Below, in pieces: positions 1 to 5,237 of a stretch of 5,237 nucleotides of DNA. The position numbers and the translations under genes were made by a program. Each line of letters opens with the position of its first letter. Within the stretch, counting starts at the first letter, position 1. Below the pieces are notes generated by a model that did no database searches, was not told the origin of the DNA, and saw only the letters and a list, made by a program, of their open reading frames with translations. This stretch comes from Spirochaetota bacterium (GTDB lineage Bacteria; Spirochaetota; B62-G9), in NCBI GenBank assembly GCA_026990615.1, contig JALXDB010000318.1, forward strand, positions 1 to 5,237, in the 5' to 3' direction.

Positions 1-132
1 AGAAGCTATAATCCTCCCGGTTACACTATCTGGAAGGGGAAAACGAACCATACTTGTAAATAGAAAAACCACAACATTTATAAAAACAAGGGTAAGAACT
101 ATACTTTGAGGCCTGTAACTCAGTCTCTTCAC
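1..132 (-). CDS. N-terminus of a membrane protein, possibly rhomboid family (partial, cut by left edge)
   Basis: This reading frame runs off the left edge; only the first 44 residues are visible. I chose the GTG at 130-132 as start because a strong purine-rich ribosome binding site (AAGGAAGG on the minus strand, 135-142) lies just upstream, with AAGGA 5 nt from the codon; the frame is closed by a TAA at 157-159. The peptide begins MKRLSYRPQS and then has a hydrophobic stretch at about residues 10-28 (IVLTLVFINVVVFLFTSM), a good first transmembrane helix, followed by a short loop with FPLPDS. A short basic N-terminus, an 'RP' and a first helix containing 'INVVVFL' resemble the start of many bacterial rhomboid-type intramembrane proteases. 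The catalytic Ser and His lie outside the window, so the family call is only a suggestion. It is 223 bp from the deaminase gene and may have its own promoter. That a coding region starts here is much surer than its name. Confidence 0.6.
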   Translation of the reverse strand, partial: MKRLSYRPQSIVLTLVFINVVVFLFTSMVRFPLPDSVTGRIIAS

Positions 133-134
133 AG

Positions 135-142
135 CCTTCCTT
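135..142 (-). promoter_or_regulatory. Ribosome binding site deciding a GTG start
   Basis: The minus strand reads AAGGAAGG directly before the GTG at 130-132, with 5 nt between AAGGA and the codon. This is the best Shine-Dalgarno match in the window. It is the main reason for placing the start at this GTG and not at the internal ATG at 49-51, which would cut off the hydrophobic helix. Confidence 0.65.
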
Positions 143-169
143 TGTGGACAATTTGTTTATATTTTTTTA

Positions 170-191
170 ATTATTTAAATAATCGCATGCG
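170..191. repeat. Two abutting perfect palindromes (14 bp and 8 bp)
   Basis: ATTATTTAAATAAT at 170-183 is identical to its own reverse complement, and CGCATGCG at 184-191 follows with no gap and is also a perfect palindrome. The pair sits about 40-60 bp upstream of the GTG start of the left-edge gene, where an operator would fit. The AT palindrome could be chance in such AT-rich sequence; the GC-containing one is less expected. No regulator family is recognised. Confidence 0.4.
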
Positions 192-287
192 GAAAAATAA
201 AAATCTGCAAAAAACGTTAAAACTATTTTTCAAAGATTTAAAATCTGGAAAATTAAGCAAAAATAACAAAATTTTCGCCTTTATCAA

Positions 288-332
288 GATAAAAATGTAT
301 ATATTTATCTTTATTATTTTATCATTTTTATC
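288..332. repeat. 10-bp perfect inverted repeat with 25-nt loop
   Basis: GATAAAAATG at 288-297 and CATTTTTATC at 323-332 are exact reverse complements, 25 nt apart. TTTATC at 280-285 also pairs with the GATAAA at 288-293, and further TTATC copies occur at 305-309 and 319-323. The array begins about 24 bp past the deaminase stop. The arms are A/T-rich and no T-run follows on the minus strand, so this is not a standard intrinsic terminator, though it could still fold at the 3' end of the mRNA. Confidence 0.35.
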
Positions 333-355
333 CTACACTCTGAAGCCGCCTTAAG

Positions 356-886
356 TTAGAACTGGAATGGATCAATTTTGGTAAAATCTGCACTTTTGTT
401 CTGTTGATAATCTGTTGATAACAATTCTAAAATATTGATTGGTTTAAAGTTTTCAAGTCTCTCAAGTTTTATGTTCTTCATTATCTCTCTTGACTGAGGA
501 TCGGGATAATCGTATAAAAACACCACCCGCTTAATACCCGAGTTTACTATACTCTTTGAACACCATGAACAGGGAAGATGCGTTGTATAAATTGTTGCTC
601 CTTCAATTGCTATTCCATACCTTGCTGCAAAGTTAATGGCGTTTTGCTCGGCATGGGCACCCCTGCAGAGCTCAGTTTTTTGTCCCGATGGTACCCCTTC
701 TCTGGCGCACCCTATGTCAAGGCAGTGAGGCAACCCCTGAGGGGCTCCATTGTACCCTGTAGATACGATCTGCTTTCCTTTAACAATCACAGCCCCCACC
801 CTTCGCCTTAAACATGTGGCCCGGCTGGAGACAAGAATTGCTATATTCATAAAGTAGTTATCGAGATCAGGTCGCTGATAACTCAA
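356..886 (-). CDS. dCMP deaminase (deoxycytidylate deaminase, ComEB-like family)
   Basis: This cytosolic zinc enzyme converts dCMP to dUMP and ammonia, supplying substrate to thymidylate synthase. The protein is 176 residues. The zinc/catalytic motif HAE is at residues 78-80 (His78 a zinc ligand, Glu80 the proton shuttle) and PCSWC at 105-109 gives the other two ligands, Cys106 and Cys109. Ahead of these are the family blocks RPDLDNYFMNIA (5-16), TCLRRRVGAVIV (24-35), GYNGAP (44-49), PHC (53-55) and further cysteines at 60 and 74, typical of dCMP deaminases and not of free cytidine deaminases. The start is a TTG at 884-886: an in-frame TAG lies two codons upstream, and the next Met (residue 13) would delete part of the conserved N-terminal block. 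The C-terminus (about 156-176, polar, ending DPFQF) runs beyond the roughly 150 residues I expect. It lies 80 bp after rplC on the same strand with no clear terminator between, so co-transcription is plausible. No allosteric-site assignment is attempted. Confidence 0.93.
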   Translation of the reverse strand: MSYQRPDLDNYFMNIAILVSSRATCLRRRVGAVIVKGKQIVSTGYNGAPQGLPHCLDIGCAREGVPSGQKTELCRGAHAEQNAINFAARYGIAIEGATIYTTHLPCSWCSKSIVNSGIKRVVFLYDYPDPQSREIMKNIKLERLENFKPINILELLSTDYQQNKSADFTKIDPFQF

Positions 887-894
887 AATCTATA

Positions 895-900
895 CCACCC
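895..900 (-). promoter_or_regulatory. Candidate ribosome binding site for the TTG-start dCMP deaminase
   Basis: The minus strand reads GGGTGG, 8 nt before the TTG. It matches the GGAGG consensus with one mismatch. Together with the in-frame stop just upstream it supports TTG as the true start. Confidence 0.45.
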
Positions 901-966
901 AGCTAAAGTTCAAATCAAGTTTTTAACATATGAAGAACAAAACAAACAGAACTCTTTTCAGCCTGC

Positions 967-1620
967 CTATGAAACCGCAGCCTGTTTCTTTACCGCATGG
1001 GATACGAATATGTAACCTTTGTTAGGCCCCGGAACAGCACCTTTTACCAGAATAACGCCTTTTTCAGGCCTAACATCAACAACCTGAAGATTCTGGACGG
1101 TAATTGTTTCATTACCGTAGTGCCCTGCCATTTTCTTCCCTTTAAAAACACGGGAAGGAAAGGAAGAGGCTCCAACAGAACCGCCATGCCTGAAATACTC
1201 GTGAGTTCCATGACTTGACTTTGCACCTGACATTCCATGGCGTTTCATAACTCCGGAAAAGCCCCTGCCCTTGCTCTTGCCGGTTACATCAACAAAATCG
1301 CCCTTTTTAAATATTTCAAGCGTTATTTCCTGTCCAATCTCAAAATTATCCAGCTCTTCGGGATTAACCCTTGTTTCTTTTAGTATCCTTTTAGGGCTAA
1401 CACCTGCCTTCTCAAAAAAAACTTTTTCACTCTTTCTTAGTTTTTTCTCTTTTACATCTCCATACCCCAGAACAAGAGCACTGTATCCATCGTTGTCAAC
1501 CGTTTTCTTTCTCACTACATAGCATGGTCCAACCTTTAGGACGGTCACCGGTATTACCTTTCCGCTTTCATCAAAAACCTGTGTCATACCTATCTTATTT
1601 CCAATCATACGAATTCTCAT
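967..1620 (-). CDS. rplC: 50S ribosomal protein L3 (uL3)
   Basis: L3 is an early-assembly large-subunit protein that binds 23S rRNA; its long internal loop reaches toward the peptidyl transferase centre. The product is 217 residues, close to the usual 205-215, and appears complete. Recognisable blocks are the N-terminal MIGNKIGMTQVF (5-16), the VTGKSKGRGFSGVMKRH segment (112-128), GTHEYFRHGGSVGASS (138-153), and SRVFKGKKMAGHYGNE (156-171) followed by TVQNLQVVDV. At the position where E. coli L3 carries the glutamine methylated by PrmB, this protein has Ala (about residue 151), as in many bacteria. The ATG at 1618-1620 has AGGGG seven nt upstream; a second Met at residue 5 is an alternative start. 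The stop is TAG. Unusually, no other S10-operon gene flanks it: the TPR gene lies 285 bp upstream and dCMP deaminase 80 bp downstream. It is not visibly decayed, so it could be the only functional copy. Confidence 0.97.
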   Translation of the reverse strand: MRIRMIGNKIGMTQVFDESGKVIPVTVLKVGPCYVVRKKTVDNDGYSALVLGYGDVKEKKLRKSEKVFFEKAGVSPKRILKETRVNPEELDNFEIGQEITLEIFKKGDFVDVTGKSKGRGFSGVMKRHGMSGAKSSHGTHEYFRHGGSVGASSFPSRVFKGKKMAGHYGNETITVQNLQVVDVRPEKGVILVKGAVPGPNKGYIFVSHAVKKQAAVS

Positions 1621-1627
1621 CTTTCAA

Positions 1628-1632
1628 CCCCT
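1628..1632 (-). promoter_or_regulatory. rplC: Ribosome binding site of rplC
   Basis: AGGGG on the minus strand lies 7 nt before the ATG at 1618-1620. It supports the first Met and not the second one at residue 5. Confidence 0.5.
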
Positions 1633-1676
1633 ACTGAATCATTAAGTATATTTTAATAAATTATAGTTTAGCTGGT

Positions 1677-1705
1677 AATATAATAAAATTTATGCATCCT
1701 ATCAA
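1677..1705 (-). promoter_or_regulatory. Candidate sigma70 promoter for rplC
   Basis: On the minus strand, TTGATA (1700-1705) is separated by exactly 17 nt from TATATT (1677-1682), each one or two bases from consensus. This predicts a start near 1670 and a leader of about 50 nt before the rplC ATG. A second TATAAT lies at 1660-1665 but lacks a good -35. The region is AT-rich, so chance matches are possible; the spacing and position make this the best candidate. If real, L3 (and perhaps the deaminase) has its own transcription start. Confidence 0.45.
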
Positions 1706-1833
1706 TAAATTGTTTGGAAAAGATAGCCTTGGGAGTTTTAATAACAGGGCAAAATACAGGGTTTTAAAATTTAATATACAATGAGTTACACGCCATTATT
1801 CTTATATCGAAAATATAAAACTGTAAATTTTCT

Positions 1834-1863
1834 GAATTAAAAATGTAAATTCTACATTAATTC
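1834..1863 (-). terminator. Weak AT-rich hairpin past the FlcA-like gene, possible terminator
   Basis: GAATTAAAAATGTA (1834-1847) pairs with TACATTAATTC (1853-1863) as an 11-bp stem with a 3-nt bulge and a 5-nt loop. It lies 43 bp past the stop codon of the TPR gene. The stem contains few G-C pairs and no clean T-run follows, so it would be a poor intrinsic terminator by standard rules. It is the only hairpin of note in this gap. Confidence 0.25.
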
Positions 1864-1905
1864 TATTTGATTTTAATAATGAAAAACTGGCTAAAACATT
1901 ACTCT

Positions 1906-4900
1906 TCACCTTTTTATAAACCTGAAATTATCAGAAATAGTATCCGATATTGCCATATCTGCCCTGATTACATTGGGATGGAGTATATAATTAAGATTGT
2001 ACTGAATCTTCCCCCAATCAACGCCGATTATATCGGCAAGCTCTCCGGCCTTGTAGAGGGATATTAATGCCTTCTTCTGGTATTCAGGCCTCTTTTCAAG
2101 TTCATAGAGTTTTTGATATGCCACTCCAAGATTATTGTATACGGCTGAAGCTTCAAGAACAATCCTTCTATGGTAGCTCAACCACGGTTTTATCTCTCCA
2201 AGGTCTTTTACAAGTCCATCATAAATGTCGGCAAGATTCAGCAACTCTCCAAGAGCCATCTGATACTTTTTCATGTACAACAGGGCACAGGAAAGAGCAA
2301 AACTTATATTAGGATTCCCGGGATATTTCTGCGATAATTTCATCCAGTTCTTTTCAGCATCTTCAAAATCTCTTCTATAAAAATAAAGCACTCCAAGATT
2401 GTAAATCAGATCATCATTGATAAACCCCATCTCCATAGCCTTTTTATAGTAGAGTTCTGCAAGTTCATAATCCTTCTCTTTATAAAAGTAGACCTGGGCA
2501 AGATTAAAGTAAGCCTTCTTATTTTTAGGATTTTCTTCAATGGCCATTTTAAAATATCTAATCGCTTCAGCAGATTTCCCCGGAAGTTCAAGACCTGCAT
2601 ATATCTCACCGAGTTCATTATAAGCATTTGACAGCAGGACCCTATTACGGCTGTCCCACGGGTATACGAGCTTTCGAGATTTTTCCTTGGTAATAGCCAT
2701 ATTCAGCATAAACTCTTCATCTTCTTTGCTGTTAATTGCCTTGTAGTACATGGCATAAACGTAGTATATCAGCGGAAAGTCCGGGAACTTTCCCACCAGC
2801 TTCATCAGAAGGCTCTTAGCTTCGTAGTATTTATGTTTACTAACAAAATACTCTGCCAGTCTGGCATGAACCATAGGGTCGTACTCACCGCTGAAGTTTT
2901 GATTTAAATATTTGTATAGTTCGTTTACCGATTTTTCATTGTTCCGCAGAATTTCAATGTAGAGCATTCTGATTAGAGGATCACTTTTTTTGGGGAATTT
3001 CTCACTTGCACTGCTGAAAAGGGCGAGGGCTTCTTTGAGTTTCTCCCTGTTTACTCTACTCCAATCTATTAGATTTAACCCTTTAAGTTTTACAAATTCA
3101 TATTTCTTTGGTTTTATTTTGATAAGTTGATCGTAGAGTTTGTCGGCTTTTTCATATTTCCCCGTAACATTGTAAAGCTTCGCCAGATGTAGACGGAGAT
3201 CTATATATCTGAACTTTTTATCCTTTGAAACACCCGCTTCAAGTTTCTGCCGAGCAGCTTCATAATTACCGGCGAGCATATATTCCCAGCCGTATCTGTC
3301 GTATTCTTTAATCTTCTCGTATATTTTGACAGCCTTTTTAAAATTGTACTCAGCGAGATCGTACTCTTCGGTCTTTATATATCTTCTCCCTGCATTATAG
3401 TACTTTGTTGATTTAATAGGTTTGTAAAAGAAAAACATAAAAACGGCAAATAACAGAGCAGTAGTTATTACACCAAGTGCTCCAACTCTGACAAGGGGAC
3501 CAAGGTTTTCATATACAGTAGCCAATACCCCCGGCTTCTTCTCTACCCGTATTACCTCGGGCAATTTTTCAACTGCAATTCTTTTACCTGTGACAGCCTC
3601 GTAGTAGGTTCTTATCTCCTCTTCAGGTGCATCCCTCATCAATAGGGTCAAAATACCCTTAAGCTGTTCGGTGGGAAGTTCCAGATTTACGATGCTGTCA
3701 CGAATTGCCTTGGCCAGAGCTGGGTTTAGCTGTTTGAGCTTTGTTGTTATTAAAATTATATCTTCATCTGAGAGCTCAATATCAATGGTGGGCTTTTCTT
3801 CACCTGCTTCAGGAGGACCGGCTTCAACCTCTTCCTTCTCTGCCGGGAACTCGCCCCCCTCTGGCTCTATTTCTTCGGCTGCTTCACCCAGAGCCTCTTT
3901 TTCTAGCTCCTCAATATCGGGGATCTCAATATTTTCAAGTTCCTCAACCTCCTCCTTTTCTTCCTCTGCCTCTCTTTCAACCTCTTCTTCCGGTGGTGTC
4001 TCTTCACCGGCCTCTTCGGATAGCACTTCTTCGGGTTTCTCCTCCAGCCCCGATAACTCCTCTTCTACCCCGGCAGCCTCTTCTTCAATTTCATCCTCTC
4101 CTTCAGCTTCTTTGCCGGCTACAACTTCTTCTAATTCAGGCTGCTCTTCGAACGATTCCTCCGGGGGTTTTTCCTCTACCGATTCTCCTGCTTCCTCCTC
4201 AAGAAGGGATTCAAAATCGGGGAGCTCTTCTTCCACCTCCCCCTCTCCTGCAAGCCCTTCTTTTTTAAGCTCTTCTTCAAGCTTTTCTTCCTTTTTAAGC
4301 TCTCCCTCCCTCGTCAACTCTTCTAACGACGGCTCTTCCGAAGTAGCTTCCACACCCGGGATCTCTTCTTCGAAAGGTTCAATCTCCCCCTCCGGAATTT
4401 CAGCTTCCTCTTCAACTTCCACCCCCTCCATTATCTCACCGAGTTCTCCTGCAAGTTTCTCTTCGGCCGACACCTCACCTGCCTTTTCTGCTTTAGCCTT
4501 AAAAAATCCGTTTGGAGGCTCCTCAACATGTTCTGCTTTCTCCAGATCAAAATCCTCGGGTAGATCAAGTCCCTCTTCCTCTCCATACTCCTCTTCTTCA
4601 AGCCCCTCTATTTCAGCAAGCTCCTCTTCAGCGAGCTTTTCAATCTCCTCCGATTCAACTTCACTTTTAGATATTTCTTCTCTTTTCTGCGGCTCTTTTT
4701 CATCCATCTTGTCTGTGGGTGTTTCTTCAGTAGCTTCTTCAGGGAGTTCTTCCTCGATTCTTTCTCTTTTTTCGAAGTGTTCTTCGGACTCAACCGGGCC
4801 CTCTTCTTCAGCAGTTGAAGGCTCTTCGGTTGAAGCTACTTCGATTGAGGATTCTTCGATTGAAGGTTCCTTCATGCCCTCCAGTTTTTTCTCCTCTTCA

Positions 4901-5079
4901 ATACCGAGCTGTATATCTTCGAGAAGGGATGTAAGGTCTTCCTCCAGCCCGATCTCTTCAGTTTCAGCTACAGCTTCACCAGATTCAGCTACACTGCCCT
5001 TCAGCGACTCCTCCCTTTCCTTCTCTCCAAGTTCTTCCACCATTCTCTCTATTTTTTCCAGATCCCTGTCAGAGGGCAT
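1906..5079 (-). CDS. flcA: FlcA-like periplasmic flagellar collar protein: acidic N-terminal region, one TM helix, C-terminal TPR array
   Basis: The 1057-residue product has four parts. Residues 1-20 (MPSDRDLEKIERMVEELG) are a short charged helix. Residues 20-430 are extremely Glu-rich (about 165 of 430 by hand count) and probably disordered. Residues 433-512 form a folded-looking block, from IELSDEDI to AVTGKRIAVEKLPE. Residues 530-551 (ALGVITTALLFAVFMFFFY) are a single transmembrane helix. From about 555 to 1020 come TPR-like helical pairs, clearest at 626-659, 735-768, 855-889 and 890-923, ending in a tail with NYILHPN. This layout, the MPS...LE start, the pre-membrane block and the C-terminal YNNLGV/HPN signatures match what I remember of spirochaete FlcA (Borrelia BB0326), reported as needed for the flagellar collar and stator assembly. 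By that model the acidic part is cytoplasmic and the TPRs periplasmic. The ATG has AAGGA 6 nt upstream. No other flagellar gene is visible, so the name rests on layout alone; a generic TPR membrane protein is the alternative. Confidence 0.75.
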   Translation of the reverse strand: MPSDRDLEKIERMVEELGEKEREESLKGSVAESGEAVAETEEIGLEEDLTSLLEDIQLGIEEEKKLEGMKEPSIEESSIEVASTEEPSTAEEEGPVESEEHFEKRERIEEELPEEATEETPTDKMDEKEPQKREEISKSEVESEEIEKLAEEELAEIEGLEEEEYGEEEGLDLPEDFDLEKAEHVEEPPNGFFKAKAEKAGEVSAEEKLAGELGEIMEGVEVEEEAEIPEGEIEPFEEEIPGVEATSEEPSLEELTREGELKKEEKLEEELKKEGLAGEGEVEEELPDFESLLEEEAGESVEEKPPEESFEEQPELEEVVAGKEAEGEDEIEEEAAGVEEELSGLEEKPEEVLSEEAGEETPPEEEVEREAEEEKEEVEELENIEIPDIEELEKEALGEAAEEIEPEGGEFPAEKEEVEAGPPEAGEEKPTIDIELSDEDIILITTKLKQLNPALAKAIRDSIVNLELPTEQLKGILTLLMRDAPEEEIRTYYEAVTGKRIAVEKLPEVIRVEKKPGVLATVYENLGPLVRVGALGVITTALLFAVFMFFFYKPIKSTKYYNAGRRYIKTEEYDLAEYNFKKAVKIYEKIKEYDRYGWEYMLAGNYEAARQKLEAGVSKDKKFRYIDLRLHLAKLYNVTGKYEKADKLYDQLIKIKPKKYEFVKLKGLNLIDWSRVNREKLKEALALFSSASEKFPKKSDPLIRMLYIEILRNNEKSVNELYKYLNQNFSGEYDPMVHARLAEYFVSKHKYYEAKSLLMKLVGKFPDFPLIYYVYAMYYKAINSKEDEEFMLNMAITKEKSRKLVYPWDSRNRVLLSNAYNELGEIYAGLELPGKSAEAIRYFKMAIEENPKNKKAYFNLAQVYFYKEKDYELAELYYKKAMEMGFINDDLIYNLGVLYFYRRDFEDAEKNWMKLSQKYPGNPNISFALSCALLYMKKYQMALGELLNLADIYDGLVKDLGEIKPWLSYHRRIVLEASAVYNNLGVAYQKLYELEKRPEYQKKALISLYKAGELADIIGVDWGKIQYNLNYILHPNVIRADMAISDTISDNFRFIKR
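4810..4869 (-). repeat. 15-bp tandem repeat, four imperfect copies, within the FlcA-like gene
   Basis: Four consecutive 15-bp units lie at 4810-4824, 4825-4839, 4840-4854 and 4855-4869; the last two are TTCGATTGAGGATTC and TTCGATTGAAGGTTC on the plus strand. They encode the pentapeptides EPSIE, ESSIE, VASTE and EPSTA (residues 71-90). The unit length keeps the frame, so copy number could change by replication slippage without breaking the protein. Confidence 0.75.
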
Positions 5080-5085
5080 AAGTAT

Positions 5086-5095
5086 TCCTTACTCC
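5086..5095 (-). promoter_or_regulatory. Ribosome binding site of the FlcA-like gene
   Basis: The minus strand reads GGAGTAAGGA before the ATG at 5077-5079. AAGGA is 6 nt from the start codon and a second SD-like GGAG lies further upstream. This supports the annotated start. Confidence 0.6.
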
Positions 5096-5138
5096 AGTAT
5101 AGATTACATAAAAATAAATTAATATTGGTACTTTTAGA

Positions 5139-5166
5139 AATACAATAACATAAATACTTTTGTTAA
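5139..5166 (-). promoter_or_regulatory. Weak candidate promoter for the FlcA-like gene
   Basis: TTAACA (5161-5166) and TGTATT (5139-5144) on the minus strand are 16 nt apart and would give a leader of roughly 55 nt. The -10 is poor and the region is AT-rich, so this is tentative. A TATAAT at 5219-5224 is another possible -10, but its -35 would fall outside the window. No motif for a flagellar sigma factor was recognised. Confidence 0.22.
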
Positions 5167-5237
5167 ACCTTTGATGCTTCCAATTTTACAAATCTTAAAA
5201 AGACTACCAGTTATTTTCATTATAGTACTTTTTTGAA

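Larger units (their letters stand above)
133..355. other. Gene-free AT-rich intergenic region with palindromes
   Basis: This 223-bp gap separates the dCMP deaminase stop from the start of the left-edge membrane protein. It is very AT-rich. A plus-strand frame at 106-354 could encode 82 residues but looks like chance: its sequence is dominated by Lys, Phe, Ile and Asn, it overlaps the left-edge gene and it has no ribosome binding site. The region holds a perfect 14-bp palindrome (170-183) abutting an 8-bp palindrome (184-191), and a cluster of GATAAA/TTTATC elements at 280-332. I see no GC-rich hairpin followed by a T-run after the deaminase gene and no convincing -35/-10 pair for the left-edge gene. 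Confidence 0.7.
1621..1905. other. Intergenic region between the FlcA-like gene and rplC; no gene seen
   Basis: This 285-bp AT-rich stretch has no plausible reading frame on either strand. It contains, in transcription order on the minus strand, a bulged AT-rich hairpin (1834-1863), a repeated TGTAAATT element (plus-strand copies at 1822-1829 and 1844-1851), a pair of ACAGGG direct repeats 12 bp apart (1744-1749 and 1756-1761) and the rplC promoter candidate. I see no tRNA or known riboswitch. Confidence 0.7.

Noticed and set aside
106..354. Plus-strand reading frame of 82 residues
   Set aside because: It overlaps the better-supported minus-strand gene start at 1-132, has no ribosome binding site, and its sequence is the Lys/Phe/Ile/Asn-rich product expected from AT-rich non-coding DNA.
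887..966. Possible terminator between rplC and the dCMP deaminase gene
   Set aside because: Only an imperfect pairing within 909-928 was found and it has no GC-rich stem with a T-run, so read-through is more likely.
997..1522. Plus- and minus-strand frames overlapping rplC
   Set aside because: All lie inside the unmistakable L3 gene in other frames and show no independent conserved sequence.
1660..1665. Perfect TATAAT on the minus strand upstream of rplC
   Set aside because: No acceptable -35 lies 16-18 nt upstream; the TTGATA/TATATT pair nearby is a better promoter candidate.
3741..4268. Second plus-strand frame (175 residues, Leu/Pro-rich) opposite the same acidic region
   Set aside because: Another shadow of the purine-rich coding strand; low-complexity product without a recognisable fold or start signal.
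3790..5079. Long polypurine strand bias as a DNA-structural (triplex) element
   Set aside because: The bias is fully explained by runs of Glu codons in a real gene; I saw no long mirror repeat that would point to a separate structural role.
3671..5122. Plus-strand reading frame of 483 residues, extremely Ser-rich
   Set aside because: It is the antisense of GAA/GAG codons in the Glu-rich tail of the FlcA-like gene, which read as TCT/TCC-type Ser codons. It has no ribosome binding site and no domain; length alone is misleading here.
5134..5235. Minus-strand open frame entering from the right edge and ending at TAA 5134-5136
   Set aside because: It could be the last 33 residues of an upstream gene, but the peptide has no recognisable feature and the frame is short enough to be chance in this region. 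Sequence to the right would settle it.
5174..5236. Plus-strand 20-residue hydrophobic peptide (MLPILQILKR...)
   Set aside because: No ribosome binding site and very short; hydrophobic peptides of this size arise often from T-rich DNA.

Overview
The window is AT-rich bacterial DNA in which every gene I can support lies on the minus strand. Reading in the direction of transcription, from high to low coordinates, the order is: a large membrane-anchored TPR protein (1906-5079), ribosomal protein L3 (967-1620), a dCMP deaminase (356-886) and the start of a membrane protein cut by the left edge (1-132). The TPR protein has the layout and conserved blocks I associate with the spirochaete periplasmic flagellar collar protein FlcA. 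The most likely source is therefore a spirochaete, but no 16S or other clean taxonomic marker is present to prove it.

Layout. Positions 5080-5237 hold the leader of the TPR gene, with a clear ribosome binding site and a weak candidate promoter. The TPR gene encodes 1057 residues: a very acidic N-terminal region of about 430 residues, a conserved pre-membrane block, one transmembrane helix and a C-terminal array of TPR-like repeats. Positions 1621-1905 are a 285-bp AT-rich gap with no gene. It holds a bulged AT-rich hairpin just past the TPR gene and a good sigma70-type promoter in front of rplC. The L3 gene is complete, but no rplD, rplW or rpsJ flanks it, so it stands outside the usual S10 operon. 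Eighty bp later comes a dCMP deaminase that must start at a TTG codon. Positions 133-355 are a gene-free, very AT-rich gap with palindromes, followed by the GTG start of a hydrophobic protein, perhaps rhomboid-like.

How the genes relate. L3 and the dCMP deaminase are housekeeping functions (translation; dUMP supply for dTMP synthesis) and may be co-transcribed, since no convincing terminator separates them. The TPR protein would act at the base of the periplasmic flagella and appears to be its own transcription unit. I see no CRISPR array, mobile element, tRNA or rRNA. The points most worth a second look are the isolated rplC and the unusually long Glu-rich tail of the FlcA-like protein, with its repeated short motifs and a 15-bp tandem repeat. 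I do not see a clearly new multi-gene system.
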